From: Burkholderiales bacterium
GTDB lineage: Bacteria; Pseudomonadota; Gammaproteobacteria; Burkholderiales; WYBJ01
Reading direction: 5' to 3'
Length of the DNA stretch: 64,000 bases
Assembly (NCBI GenBank): GCA_020848435.1
Contig: JADLAC010000064.1
Span: 1 to 64,000, forward strand
Both the position numbers and the translations under genes were made by a program. Below are positions 27,107 through 36,965 of the stretch, piece after piece (the first letter of the stretch is position 1; every line of letters begins with the position of its first letter). Under the pieces are notes generated by a model. It had not been told where the DNA came from and did not search any database. It was given only the letters and a program-made list of their open reading frames with translations.

Positions 27107-28195
27107 TCATCGCCGCGCCCTCGTCTTGACTGCCATGGCTGCGCACACGTCGGCGACGGCGCGGGCTGCTTCGGGACGACCCAAGGCGCGCGCGCGCTGC
27201 GCCATGTCGAGCAATCGCGCCCGGTCGAACGACCCGAGCAGCTCGGCCAGGCGCTCCGCCGTGAGCGTCGCTTGCGGCAGCAGCAGCGCCGCACCAGCGG
27301 CCGCGAGGGCTTGCGCGTTGCGTGTCTGGTGATCGTCGATGGCGAATGGAAACGGGATCAGGATGGCACCCACGCCGACGGCCGCCAACTCGGCCAGCGT
27401 GGTGGCACCGGCGCGACACACGACGAGATCCGAGCGCGCCAGCAAAGCGGCCACGTCGTCGGCGAACGCCACGCAGGTCGCGGCGACCTCCAGCCCCTGG
27501 TACAACGCCTGCACCGCCGCGATGTGTTGCCTGCCTGCCTGGTGCACGATCTCGGGGCGCGTCGCGGCGGGCAGCAGCGCCGCCGCACGCGGCACGAGAT
27601 CGTTCAAGGCTTGCGCGCCCAGGCTGCCGCCGAGCACCGTCAAACGCAGCCGCCCCGAGCGCGGCGCGAAGCGCTCCGCGGGCGCAGCGACGTTGCCGAA
27701 GGCGGCGCGAATTGGATTGCCCGTGAGCAGCGCGCCGCGCTTTGGCGCGAAGGCGCTTTCGAAGCTCGTCAACACGCGATCGGCCAGGCTCGCCAATATG
27801 CGCGTGGTCGTACCGGCGACGGCGTTCTGCTCGTGGATGACGAGCGGCCGGCCGAGCAGCGAAGCCATCATACCGCCCGGCAATGCGATGTAGCCACCCA
27901 TGCCCAGCACGACGTCGGGACGCACGCGCCGAATCGCCGCCGCCGCCTGCCACAAGGCATATAGCAATCGCAGCGGCAGTGCGACAAGCACGAACCAGCC
28001 TCGGCCACGCACGCCCTGGAAGCTCACCCAGACCATTTCATGCCCGTTACGCGGCACGATCTCGGCCTCCATTCCGCTCTTCGCGCCCATCCACACCACG
28101 CGCCAGCCGCGCGCCGCCATGACTTCGGCAACCGCGAGGCCGGGGAAGATGTGGCCCCCGGTGCCGCCGGCCATGATCAGGATGGTATGCGCCAC
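27107..28195 (-). CDS. murG: UDP-GlcNAc:lipid I N-acetylglucosaminyltransferase
   Basis: MurG is a peripheral membrane glycosyltransferase that turns lipid I into lipid II. The 362-residue GT-B protein has the N-terminal loop MAGGTGGHIFPGLAVAEVM (GGTGGH 10-15), HEQNAVAGTTTRIL, LGGSLGAQALND and the C-terminal CRAGATTLAELAA with the UDP-GlcNAc binding residues. It lies between ftsW and murC in the normal order. Confidence 0.98.
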   Translation of the reverse strand: MAHTILIMAGGTGGHIFPGLAVAEVMAARGWRVVWMGAKSGMEAEIVPRNGHEMVWVSFQGVRGRGWFVLVALPLRLLYALWQAAAAIRRVRPDVVLGMGGYIALPGGMMASLLGRPLVIHEQNAVAGTTTRILASLADRVLTSFESAFAPKRGALLTGNPIRAAFGNVAAPAERFAPRSGRLRLTVLGGSLGAQALNDLVPRAAALLPAATRPEIVHQAGRQHIAAVQALYQGLEVAATCVAFADDVAALLARSDLVVCRAGATTLAELAAVGVGAILIPFPFAIDDHQTRNAQALAAAGAALLLPQATLTAERLAELLGSFDRARLLDMAQRARALGRPEAARAVADVCAAMAVKTRARR

Positions 28196-28245
28196 GGTTC
28201 ACTCGGTACCTGCACCGGATCTGCTCGCATTGGCTTCATGCGCGC

Positions 28246-29406
28246 TCATACGCTTCGCCCTTGCATGAGCTGCCTATTCTCCCAATCGATACGCAGCAGT
28301 ACGGCGATCGCGCAGCAGTTGGCGGCGATCGCGCTGCCGCCGAAGCTCATGAGCGGCAAGGTGAGCCCCTTGGTCGGCAGCACCCCCATGTTGACGCCGA
28401 TGTTGATGATCGCCTGCACGCCGATCCACAGGCCGATTCCCTGCGCGACCAGCGCGGCGAACAAGCGCTCGAGCATCGCCGACTGCTGGCCGATGGCGAA
28501 CGCGCGCAAGACCAGCCAGGAGAAGAGCGCGATCACGCTCGCCACGCCCGCAAAGCCGAGCTCCTCGGCGATGACCGCGAGCAGGAAATCGGTGTGCGCT
28601 TCCGGCAAGTAGAAGAGTTTCTCCACGCTGCCGCCGAGCCCGACCCCGAGCCATTCGCCGCGGCCGAACGCTATCAGCGCATGCGAGAGCTGATAGCCGC
28701 GGCCGTAGGCATCCGACCACGGGTCCATGAAGCCGAGAATGCGCTGCATCCGGTAGGGCGAAGTCATGATGAGCGCAACGAACCCCACCACCAGCAATAC
28801 CGCCAGACCCGCGAACAAGCGCCAGTTCATCCCGCCCAGAAAGAGGATGCCCATCGCGATCACGGTAATGACCGCGAAGGCGCCGAAGTCCGGCTCGCGC
28901 AGCAGCAACCCGCCGACGAACAACATCACCACCAGCATCGGCGCGAAGCCCTTCTTGAAGCTTCCCATGTACGCCGCCTTGCGCACGGTATAGTCGGCCG
29001 CGTACCAGACGACGAAGAGCTTCATCAGCTCCGAGGGCTGCAAGTTGAGCACCCCGAGCGGCAACCAGCGCTGGCTGCCGTTCACCTCGCGGCCCACACC
29101 CGGGACGAGCACCAGCACGAGCAGCGCCATCCCGCCCACGAACAGATGCGGCGCGTGCCGCTGCCACAAGTGCATCGGCACCTGGAACACCGCGGTTGCC
29201 AGCACCAGGCTCAGCAGGACGAAGATCGCGTGACGCACGAGGAAATAGCTCGCTTGATAGCCCGTGTGGCGGGTCGCTTCGGCCATCGCGATCGACGAGG
29301 AGTAAACCATCACCAGGCCGAGCGAGAGCAAGGCGATCGACACGGCGACGATCCCTCGATCGTACTCGGCCGCCGGCCGGATGCGCTGGACGTCGTGATA
29401 GAACAT
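28246..29406 (-). CDS. ftsW: SEDS peptidoglycan polymerase FtsW
   Basis: FtsW is the septal SEDS glycosyltransferase that polymerises lipid II together with FtsI. The 386-residue protein is highly hydrophobic with about ten membrane segments. Family motifs include GVGREVNGSQRWLPLG, LQPSELMKLF, LLREPDFGAF, and the C-terminal GLTLPLMSFGGSA. Its ATG follows the murD stop directly (TGAATG). Confidence 0.97.
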   Translation of the reverse strand: MFYHDVQRIRPAAEYDRGIVAVSIALLSLGLVMVYSSSIAMAEATRHTGYQASYFLVRHAIFVLLSLVLATAVFQVPMHLWQRHAPHLFVGGMALLVLVLVPGVGREVNGSQRWLPLGVLNLQPSELMKLFVVWYAADYTVRKAAYMGSFKKGFAPMLVVMLFVGGLLLREPDFGAFAVITVIAMGILFLGGMNWRLFAGLAVLLVVGFVALIMTSPYRMQRILGFMDPWSDAYGRGYQLSHALIAFGRGEWLGVGLGGSVEKLFYLPEAHTDFLLAVIAEELGFAGVASVIALFSWLVLRAFAIGQQSAMLERLFAALVAQGIGLWIGVQAIINIGVNMGVLPTKGLTLPLMSFGGSAIAANCCAIAVLLRIDWENRQLMQGRSV

Positions 29407-30780
29407 TCAATGCGCGCTCCCCGCCTCGTGCGCCAGCGACCTCGCCAAGCGCGCGAATTCCTCGCCGCGATGCACGTAATCGCGGAACATGTCGTAGCTC
29501 GCGCACGCCGGCGAGAGCAGTACGCCGTCCCCGGGTGCGGCAGCCGCATGCGCAAGCCGGATCGCTTGCTCGAACGTCTGCGCGCGGATGAGCTCGATTC
29601 CGGTCCGCGCGAGCGCCGCCGCGATGGCTTCCCGGTCCTTGCCGATGAGGACCACGGCGCGCGCATGCCGCCGCACGGCCTCGGCGAGCGGCGCGAAATC
29701 CTGGCCCTTGCCGTCGCCGCCGGCGATCAATACCGAGCGCCTGCCCAAGCCGCTCAACGCGGCAATGGTCGCGCCGACATTGGTGCCTTTCGAATCGTCG
29801 TAGAACGTGACGGCGCCAATCTCGGCCACCGGCTGCATGCGGTGCGGCAAGCCGCGGAAGCCGCGCAGCGCCGCCAGCATCGGTGCCGTCGCTACCCCGA
29901 TCTCGCGGCAAAGCGCCATCGCGGCGAGCGCGTTGGCAGCATTGTGTGCGCCCGCTATGCCGACCTCGGCGGCAGGCATGAGGGCTGACGCGCCCTGCGC
30001 GAGCCAATCGCGGCCCTCGAACAGCACGATACCCCAGTCCTCGGCAGCGGGCGGCGCATCGGATCCGAAGCTGCGCACCACGCGCCCCGGGATTTGCATG
30101 CCCATGCTCCACGAATCGGCGCGATTGAGGACTTGCGCTCCGCTGCCCCGGAATATTCGCGCCTTCGCCGCCGCATAGCTCGCCAGGCCGTCGTATCGAT
30201 CCAGGTGGTCCTGCGTCAGGTTGAGCATCGCCGCCGCCGCGGGATTCAAGGATTGCGTGGTCTCCAGTTGAAAGCTGGACAACTCGAGCACGTACACCCG
30301 CGGCGCCGGCTCGCTGTCGAGCGCATCGAGCACCGGCAGGCCGATGTTGCCGGCGGCGACGGCAGGGAGCCCTGCCTCCCGGCACATCGCCCCCGCCATC
30401 GCCGTGACGGTGCTCTTGCCGTTCGAGCCCGTGATCGCGATGACGGTCGACTGCGCGGGCTTCGCCTGGGCGAAGAGCTCGATGTCGCCCACGACCGGCA
30501 CGCCGCGTGCGACCGCACGGCGCACCTGCGGCTCGGCGACGGCTATGCCGGGGCTGATCGCGATCAAGTCGGCGCCGTCGAAGCTCTCGGCGCGGAACGG
30601 CCCCAAGTGCATTTCCAAGCCGGGCAGCTCGCGCGCGAGGTCGGCGGCGCGCGGCGGGTGCTCGCGGCTATCGGCGACCCGCACGCGGGCGCCGCGCTTG
30701 GTGAGCCAGCGCGCCATCGACATGCCGGTTTGTCCCAGTCCCAATACCAACACTCGTGTTCCGCTCAGTTCCATCGGCAT
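29407..30780 (-). CDS. murD: UDP-N-acetylmuramoyl-L-alanine--D-glutamate ligase
   Basis: MurD adds D-Glu to UDP-MurNAc-L-Ala. The 457-residue protein opens with a dinucleotide-like loop VLVLGLGQTGMSMARWL, has the P-loop TGSNGKST (118-125), LTQDHLDRYDGLASYA and the C-terminal LLSPACASYDMFRDYVHRGE signature. Two in-frame ATG codons (30780 and 30774) are possible starts; the second gives MELSGTRV. It lies between mraY and ftsW. Confidence 0.98.
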   Translation of the reverse strand: MPMELSGTRVLVLGLGQTGMSMARWLTKRGARVRVADSREHPPRAADLARELPGLEMHLGPFRAESFDGADLIAISPGIAVAEPQVRRAVARGVPVVGDIELFAQAKPAQSTVIAITGSNGKSTVTAMAGAMCREAGLPAVAAGNIGLPVLDALDSEPAPRVYVLELSSFQLETTQSLNPAAAAMLNLTQDHLDRYDGLASYAAAKARIFRGSGAQVLNRADSWSMGMQIPGRVVRSFGSDAPPAAEDWGIVLFEGRDWLAQGASALMPAAEVGIAGAHNAANALAAMALCREIGVATAPMLAALRGFRGLPHRMQPVAEIGAVTFYDDSKGTNVGATIAALSGLGRRSVLIAGGDGKGQDFAPLAEAVRRHARAVVLIGKDREAIAAALARTGIELIRAQTFEQAIRLAHAAAAPGDGVLLSPACASYDMFRDYVHRGEEFARLARSLAHEAGSAH

Positions 30781-30832
30781 GCGGACGCGCTGCCGGGCGG
30801 CATCGCTCGCACCCTTATCTCGCGCCGGCTTC

Positions 30833-31918
30833 TCATCGCAGCTTCAACGTCGACAAGCCCACCAGCACCAGCATCATGGTGATGATCCAGAAGCGCACCA
30901 CGACCTGGTTCTCCTTCCAGCCCTTGAGCTCGTAGTGATGGTGCAGCGGCGCCATGCGGAAGATGCGTCTGCCCGTGAGCTTGAAGGAGGCGACCTGCAA
31001 CATCACCGACAAGGTTTCGACCACAAACACTCCGCCCATGATGAGCAGCACGATCTCCTGGCGCACGATCACCGCGATGGTCCCCAGCGCCGCGCCGAGC
31101 GCGAGCGCGCCCACGTCGCCCATGAACACTTCCGCCGGATAGGCGTTGAACCACAGGAACGCGAGACCCGCTCCGGCGAGCGCTGCGCAGAACACCGTCA
31201 GCTCGCCCGCACCCGGGATGTAGGGGAAGGCGAGGTATTTCGAGAACACCGAGTTGCCGGTCACGTAGGCGAAGATCCCGAGCGCCGCGCCGACCATGAC
31301 GGTGGGCATGATCGCGAGCCCGTCGAGCCCGTCGGTCAAGTTCACCGCGTTGCTGGTGCCGACGATCACCAGGTAGGTCATGGCGATGAATCCGACCACC
31401 CCCAGTGGGTAGGCGATCGTCTTGAAGAACGGCACGGTGAACGCGGTTTGCGCTGGCAGGGTCGCGCTGAATGCCAGGGTCATCGCGACCGACACGCCGA
31501 TGACCGATTGCCAGAAGAACTTGGCGCGCGCGGACAGTCCCTTGGGATTGCGGTGCACGACCTTGCGGTAGTCGTCGATCCAGCCGATCAGGCCGAAGCC
31601 GAAAGTGACGGCGAGCACCACCCAGACGAAGCGATTGCGCAAGTCGGCCCACAACAGCGTGGTCACGATGATCGAGACCAGGATCAGCGCCCCGCCCATG
31701 GTCGGCGTCCCCGCCTTGGTGAGGTGCGTGCGCGGTCCGTCGTCGCGCACTGATTGTCCGATCTTGTAGGCGGCGAGCTTGCGTATCATCGCCGGCCCGA
31801 CCACGAACGAGATGACGAGCGCGGTGAGGCACGCCAGCACGGCGCGTAGCGTGATGTAGCCGAACACGTTGAATGCGCGAACTTCGGTGCTCAACCATTG
31901 GGTCAACGCGAGCAGCAT
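30833..31918 (-). CDS. mraY: phospho-N-acetylmuramoyl-pentapeptide-transferase
   Basis: MraY is the polytopic inner-membrane enzyme that moves phospho-MurNAc-pentapeptide to undecaprenyl phosphate, giving lipid I. The 361-residue protein has about ten membrane segments and the family blocks FNVFGYITLRAVLA, TKAGTPTMGGALIL, GLIGWIDDYRKVVHRNPKGL (the DD site), NLTDGLDGLAI, and APLHHHYELKGWKENQVVVR at the C-terminus. The start at 31918 matches the normal N-terminus. It lies between murF and murD. Confidence 0.98.
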   Translation of the reverse strand: MLLALTQWLSTEVRAFNVFGYITLRAVLACLTALVISFVVGPAMIRKLAAYKIGQSVRDDGPRTHLTKAGTPTMGGALILVSIIVTTLLWADLRNRFVWVVLAVTFGFGLIGWIDDYRKVVHRNPKGLSARAKFFWQSVIGVSVAMTLAFSATLPAQTAFTVPFFKTIAYPLGVVGFIAMTYLVIVGTSNAVNLTDGLDGLAIMPTVMVGAALGIFAYVTGNSVFSKYLAFPYIPGAGELTVFCAALAGAGLAFLWFNAYPAEVFMGDVGALALGAALGTIAVIVRQEIVLLIMGGVFVVETLSVMLQVASFKLTGRRIFRMAPLHHHYELKGWKENQVVVRFWIITMMLVLVGLSTLKLR

Positions 31919-31964
31919 GACGTTTCCCGCGCTGGCACGCCGAGCACGCAAGGCATCTTCGCGC

Positions 31965-33332
31965 TCACGCCTGCTCGGCTTTCAGTGATTGCACCACACG
32001 CTCCATCTGCATGAAACGCGATCCTTTCACGAGCAAGGTGGTGCCGGGTGCGAGCTCAGGCGTCACGGCTTCCAAGAGATCCTCGATACGCGCGCAATGT
32101 CGAGCAGCGGGGCCGAACGCTTCGCTCGCATGGCGGCTGAGCTCGCCGAGCGTGATCAATAGATCGATCCCCGCGGCCGCCGCCGCTGCGCCGACGCGGC
32201 TGTGCGTCTCGAGCGCGTGGCTGCCGAGCTCGCCCATGTCGCCCAGAACCAGCACCCGCCTGCCCGGCATTTGCGCCAGCACCGCAACCGCCGCGAGGCT
32301 CGAGTCGAGATTGGCGTTGTAGGTATCGTCGAGCACGATCGACCCATTGCGACCCTGAAAGCACTCAAGCCGGCCTTCGGGACCGCGAACCGCGGCGAGC
32401 CCGCGGCCGATCAGCGCCGCCGGCACATCTAGCGCGAAGGCCGCCGCCGCCGCCGCAATCGCATTGCGGACGTTGTGCACCCCGGGCAAGCCGAGCGTGA
32501 ACCGCGTTTGCCCGGCCGGCGTGCGCACCACGATGTCGCTCGAAAGCCGGTGTCCGGTGTAGCGTCCGCTCACGCAGGCGGGCGTATCGAGGCCGAAGTC
32601 GATCACTTTGCGCGCGGCGTTCTGGCCGCGCCACAGCGGCGCGTAGGCATCGTCGGCGTTGATCAAGGCCACGCCGTCGCTTGCCAGGCCCTCGTAGATT
32701 TCGCCCTTGGCGCGCGCGATCGCATCCAGGCTGCCGAGCAAGCCGATATGTGCGCTGCCGGCATTGTTGACCAGGGCAATCGTCGGTCGCGCCAGTCCGG
32801 TCAGGTAGCGGATTTCGCCCGCATGATTCATTCCCATCTCGATCACCGCGTAGCGGTGGCGCTCGCGCAGCCGCAGCAGCGTCAAGGGCACGCCGATGTC
32901 GTTGTTGAGGTTGCCCTCGGTCGCGAGCACGTGGGAGGCGTCGGCGCAATGCAGGCGCAGCACCGCGGCGATCATGTCCTTGACCGTGGTCTTGCCGTTG
33001 CTTCCGGTCAATCCGACCAGCGGCAGGAAGAATCGCTCGCGCCAATACGCGGCCAGCTTGCCGAGCGCCGCGCGCGTATCGTCCACCACGATCAGCGCGG
33101 CGTCCGCGGCCGGCGGCGCGGGCATCGACGCGCGCGCGACCACCGCGGCGGCGGCGCCTCGCTGCAATGCATCGCCGACGAAGCGCACGGCGTCGAAGCG
33201 CTCACCCTTGATCGCCACGAACAGCTCGCCCGGGGTCAATGCGCGGGTATCGGTCGATACGCCCGTGACGATCCGATCGCTGCCGCGTAACTCCCCGCTC
33301 ATTGCCGCAGCGGCTTCGCGCAAGCTCATCAT
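31965..33332 (-). CDS. murF: UDP-MurNAc-tripeptide--D-alanyl-D-alanine ligase
   Basis: MurF adds the D-Ala-D-Ala dipeptide made by Ddl, finishing the UDP-MurNAc-pentapeptide. At 455 residues it has VSTDTRALTPGELFVAIKGE (26-45), the P-loop TGSNGKTT (109-116), EMGMNHAGEI and DDTYNANLDS. The start at 33332 (MMSLREAAA) overlaps the murE stop by four bases (ATGA), marking tight coupling. An in-frame extension far upstream exists but lies inside murE in another frame. Confidence 0.97.
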   Translation of the reverse strand: MMSLREAAAAMSGELRGSDRIVTGVSTDTRALTPGELFVAIKGERFDAVRFVGDALQRGAAAAVVARASMPAPPAADAALIVVDDTRAALGKLAAYWRERFFLPLVGLTGSNGKTTVKDMIAAVLRLHCADASHVLATEGNLNNDIGVPLTLLRLRERHRYAVIEMGMNHAGEIRYLTGLARPTIALVNNAGSAHIGLLGSLDAIARAKGEIYEGLASDGVALINADDAYAPLWRGQNAARKVIDFGLDTPACVSGRYTGHRLSSDIVVRTPAGQTRFTLGLPGVHNVRNAIAAAAAAFALDVPAALIGRGLAAVRGPEGRLECFQGRNGSIVLDDTYNANLDSSLAAVAVLAQMPGRRVLVLGDMGELGSHALETHSRVGAAAAAAGIDLLITLGELSRHASEAFGPAARHCARIEDLLEAVTPELAPGTTLLVKGSRFMQMERVVQSLKAEQA

Positions 33333-34825
33333 GCGTGCGCCTCGGCCGCCGCATCGCCGGGTGGGGTCCAGGCGTCGAGACAACGCCGGGCGTGGCCTGC
33401 ATCGCTGAAAGGCAGCCGTGCGCCGGCGATTTCCTGCCAGCGTTCGTGTCCCTTGCCGGCGAGCAGCACGACATCCCCGCTGCGAGCGCTCGCTACGGCG
33501 TGCTCGATGGCGCGTTGCCGATCCGGCTCGGTCACCACTGCGCCGCTCGCGCCCGCCACGATGGCCGCGATGATGCTCGCGGGATCTTCGCTGCGCGGAT
33601 TGTCGCTCGTGACGATGACGCGATCGGCGAGGCGCGAGGCGATCTCGCCCATCACGGGCCGCTTGCCCGCATCGCGCTCGCCGCCGCAGCCGAAGACGCA
33701 CACGAGCCGCCCGCCTCCCAAGTGCGCGCGCAATGCCGTCAGCACTTGCTCCAGCGCATCCGGAGTGTGCGCGTAGTCGACAACCACCAGCGGCGTGGCA
33801 CCGCCGCCGAGGGTCTGCATGCGCCCTTCGACGGATTGCAGGGTAGGCAACACCTCGAGCGCTTGCGAGAAGGGCACGCCGGCCGCGAGCAGCACGCCCA
33901 GCACCGCCAGCAGATTGGCCGCGTTGTATGCGCCCATGAGCGGGCTGTCGATCTTGCCCCCGCCCCAGGGCGTGCGGATCTCGAGCTTCAGTCCAAAGCG
34001 GTGCAGGTCGAGGCGCTGGCCTGCGATGTCGCCGCTGCTGAAGCCGTAGCGCAGCACTCTCGCGCTGCCGCCGCGCAGGCGCTCGACCAGGCGAGCGCCG
34101 AAGGCGTCATCGACGTTGATCACGGCATGGCCCAGGCCCGGCCAGTCGAACAGCCGCGCCTTGGCCTCGGCATAGCTTTCCATGTCGCCGTGATAGTCGA
34201 GGTGATCGCGCGTCAAGTTGGTGAACAGCGCGACATCGAAACGCGCGCCGCTTAACCGATCCTGCACCAGCGCGTGCGACGACGCTTCCATCGCGACGCA
34301 TTGCGCGCCGGCGCGAACATAGCCTGCCAGTAGGGCGTGCAGCTCGAGCGCGTCGGGCGTGGTATTGGCGAGCCCGCTCAGCTCGCCGGGAAAGCCGTGG
34401 CCGAGCGTGCCGATGACCGCGCACTTGCGCCCCAGGCGGGTGAGCGCGGCGGCGATCCATTGACTGCACGTCGTCTTGCCGTTGGTGCCCGTGACGCCGG
34501 CCATCCACAAGTGGCTGGCCGGTTCGCCGCTGAGCTCGCTCGCCAGCTTGCCGGCAAATGCCCGCAACCCGTGCACGCCGCGGTTGGGGAGCGCCCAGCG
34601 CTGCGGCCACGCATAGGCCTGCGCCTCCCACAGCACCGCGGCCGCGCCCGCCGCGATCGCCTCGCCGATGAAATCGCGCCCGTCCTGGCGCTCGCCCGGG
34701 TAGGCGACGAAGACATCGCCGGGACGCACGCGGCGGCTGTCGTTGACCAGCCGCTCGATCGGAACGCCGAGCGAGGCCAGAGACTCCAGCGGAGGGCATA
34801 CCGGTCGCTGCGCGGGGTCGGTCAT
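33329..34825 (-). CDS. murE: UDP-MurNAc-L-Ala-D-Glu--meso-diaminopimelate ligase
   Basis: MurE adds the third residue of the stem peptide. At 498 residues it has NDSRRVRPGDVFVAYPGE (28-45), the P-loop TGTNGKTT (112-119) and EASSHALVQ. The DNPR motif (SDNPRSEDP, near residue 395) marks meso-diaminopimelate specificity, so this organism has standard Gram-negative murein, in line with mpl in the same window. The ATG at 34825 follows the ftsI stop by two bases and the 3' end overlaps murF. Confidence 0.98.
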   Translation of the reverse strand: MTDPAQRPVCPPLESLASLGVPIERLVNDSRRVRPGDVFVAYPGERQDGRDFIGEAIAAGAAAVLWEAQAYAWPQRWALPNRGVHGLRAFAGKLASELSGEPASHLWMAGVTGTNGKTTCSQWIAAALTRLGRKCAVIGTLGHGFPGELSGLANTTPDALELHALLAGYVRAGAQCVAMEASSHALVQDRLSGARFDVALFTNLTRDHLDYHGDMESYAEAKARLFDWPGLGHAVINVDDAFGARLVERLRGGSARVLRYGFSSGDIAGQRLDLHRFGLKLEIRTPWGGGKIDSPLMGAYNAANLLAVLGVLLAAGVPFSQALEVLPTLQSVEGRMQTLGGGATPLVVVDYAHTPDALEQVLTALRAHLGGGRLVCVFGCGGERDAGKRPVMGEIASRLADRVIVTSDNPRSEDPASIIAAIVAGASGAVVTEPDRQRAIEHAVASARSGDVVLLAGKGHERWQEIAGARLPFSDAGHARRCLDAWTPPGDAAAEAHA

Positions 34826-34827
34826 GC

Positions 34828-36594
34828 TCAGCCTCGCGGACCCGAGTCTTCCCGCGCGATCCAGACGTCTTCCTTGATCACAGGCGCATCGGCGGGGGGT
34901 AACTTGACGTTGATCGTCGGCGCATCCGGGGGCACCGACAGCGTGCGCAGCGCGGCGGCCACGACTTCGCGAAACACGGGTGCGGCCACCGCACCGCCGT
35001 AATACTGTCCCGCGGTCGGCTCGTCGATCATCACCGCGACCACGATCCGCGGGTCCGAAACCGGTGCGAAGCCCACGAACGACGATACGTACTTGGTCGG
35101 CGCATAACGCCCGTTCTCGAGCTTGTGCGCGGTGCCGGTCTTGCCGGCGACGCGATAGCCGGGAACCTGTGCGCGCGGCGCGGTGCCGCCCGGCTGAACC
35201 GCCATTTCGAGCATCTTGCGCACGGCCTGCGCCGTGCGCGGCGCGATTACCGGCGTCCCCGCTTCGGGCTCGTCGCGCCGGGTCAGGGTCACGGGCAGCA
35301 ACTCGCCATCGCCCGCGAAGATCGTGTAGGCGCGAGCGAGTTGCAGCAAGCTGACGGAAATGCCGTGGCCGTAGGACATGGTGGCCTGCTCGATCGGGCG
35401 CCAACTCTGATATGCACGCAGCCGGCCCGATCCCTCGCCGGGAAAGCCTGACTTGGGCAGCGCGCCGAAGCCGCTGCGCGCGAACAGCGTCCACATGGTC
35501 TGCGCCGGCAGGTCGAGCGCGATCTTGGCGGCGCCGACGTTCGACGATTTCTGAATGACCTGCTCGACCGTGAGTGTGCCGGCGGGGTGCGCGTCGCTGA
35601 TGGTTGCCTTGCCGATCGTCAATCGGCCCGCGCCGGTCGTGATCACGGTTTCGGGCTTGATCCGGCCGGCTTCGAGCGCGGCGGCCACCGTGAAGGGCTT
35701 CAGCGTCGAGCCGGGCTCGAACAGATCGGTGAGCGCGCGGTTGCGCGAGCGCTGCGGCTCGATCCGGCCGCGATTGTTCGGGTTGTAGGTCGGCACGTTG
35801 GCGAGCGCCAGCACTTCGCCTGATCTCGCGTCCAGCACGACGATGCCGCCCGCCTTGGCGCGGTGCGCTTCGAGCGCCGCCTTCAGCTCGCGATAGGCGA
35901 GGTACTGGATCTTGCGATCGATCGACAGGGTGAGATCGCGCCCCTGCTGCGGCGCACGGATGCTTTCGACGTCTTCGATGATCCGGCCCAGGCGGTCCTT
36001 GATGACGCGGCGGCTGCCCGGCTTGCCGACGAGCAGATCCTGAAAGGCGAGCTCGAGCCCTTCCTGCCCTTTGTCGTCGATGTCGGTCATGCCGATCACG
36101 TGCGAGGTGACCTCGCCCGCCGGGTAGTAGCGCCGATACTCGCGCTGCAAGAAAACGCCGGGGATGTTCAGCTCCACCACCCGGGCCGCCTGCTCCGGGG
36201 GAAGCTGGCGGCGCAAGTAGACGAATTCGCGCCGGGTGTCAGCGACGCGCCGCGTGACTTCGTCGGGATCGACGTTCAACAAGCGGCCGAGCCGCCGCAA
36301 CTGATCGGGCGTGGCGGCGAAATCGCCCGGGCTTGCCCATACCGACTCCACCGCGGTCGAGATGGCGAGCGGCTCGCCGTGGCGATCGGTGATACGGCCA
36401 CGGTGCGCGCTGATCTCGACCACGCGGCTGTAGCGCGACTCGCCCTTCTGCTGCAGGAAGTCGTTGTTGAGGCCCTGCAAGTACACCGCGCGCGCAGCCA
36501 GGCCGAGCATCCACGCGATCAGGATGAGCAGCAGGAGGCGCGCACGCCAGATCGGAAAGCGCAGGCGCAGAACGGGGCTCGCGAGCGAATTCAT
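34828..36594 (-). CDS. ftsI: septal transpeptidase FtsI (PBP3)
   Basis: FtsI is the class B penicillin-binding protein that cross-links septal murein with FtsW. The 588-residue protein has one N-terminal membrane anchor (about 17-37), a pedestal domain (HRGRITDRHGEPLA, 64-77) and the transpeptidase domain with SxxK at GSTLKPF (Ser296, Lys299), SSN at 350-352 and KTG at 485-487. All catalytic residues are intact. The start at 36594 overlaps the ftsL stop by four bases and murE starts two bases after its stop. Confidence 0.98.
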   Translation of the reverse strand: MNSLASPVLRLRFPIWRARLLLLILIAWMLGLAARAVYLQGLNNDFLQQKGESRYSRVVEISAHRGRITDRHGEPLAISTAVESVWASPGDFAATPDQLRRLGRLLNVDPDEVTRRVADTRREFVYLRRQLPPEQAARVVELNIPGVFLQREYRRYYPAGEVTSHVIGMTDIDDKGQEGLELAFQDLLVGKPGSRRVIKDRLGRIIEDVESIRAPQQGRDLTLSIDRKIQYLAYRELKAALEAHRAKAGGIVVLDARSGEVLALANVPTYNPNNRGRIEPQRSRNRALTDLFEPGSTLKPFTVAAALEAGRIKPETVITTGAGRLTIGKATISDAHPAGTLTVEQVIQKSSNVGAAKIALDLPAQTMWTLFARSGFGALPKSGFPGEGSGRLRAYQSWRPIEQATMSYGHGISVSLLQLARAYTIFAGDGELLPVTLTRRDEPEAGTPVIAPRTAQAVRKMLEMAVQPGGTAPRAQVPGYRVAGKTGTAHKLENGRYAPTKYVSSFVGFAPVSDPRIVVAVMIDEPTAGQYYGGAVAAPVFREVVAAALRTLSVPPDAPTINVKLPPADAPVIKEDVWIAREDSGPRG

Positions 36595-36872
36595 CGCGCC
36601 TTCCCCGCCTCCGCCGGCGCGAGCACCTGCACGCGATTGGGCGCTAGCGCCCGCATGTTCAGTTGTGCGCTGGCGATCTTCTCTATGCGGGACTGCATCG
36701 CCCAGGTGCTCGCTTCGAGCTGAAGCTGGGTGAACTCGATTTCGAGCTGTTTGGCGCGCTCGTGCTCCTTCTCCAGCGAGACGAAGAGCTTGCGCGCCCG
36801 ATGCTGCGACGTGACCGTCCCGAGCGCGCACGCGATCGCGATCAAGAGCAGGATGAGATTAATCTTGACCAT
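36591..36872 (-). CDS. ftsL: cell division protein FtsL
   Basis: FtsL is a small bitopic protein of the FtsQLB complex that helps activate FtsWI. This 93-residue protein has a short N-tail, one membrane segment (MVKINLILLLIAIACALGTV), the family pair TSQHRARKLF and then a coiled coil (LEKEHERAKQLEIEFTQLQL). ATG codons at 36872 and 36884 and a GTG at 36953 are possible starts; 36872 matches the usual N-terminus. It overlaps ftsI by four bases. Confidence 0.92.
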   Translation of the reverse strand: MVKINLILLLIAIACALGTVTSQHRARKLFVSLEKEHERAKQLEIEFTQLQLEASTWAMQSRIEKIASAQLNMRALAPNRVQVLAPAEAGKAR

Positions 36873-36965
36873 CGCGCGAGCCATCCAGCCGGCCGATCGG
36901 CACAGCAAAGCGCGGGCCGGCCGCGGCGAACGCGCATGAGCGGCGGGAATCACACCGCGCGGCGC

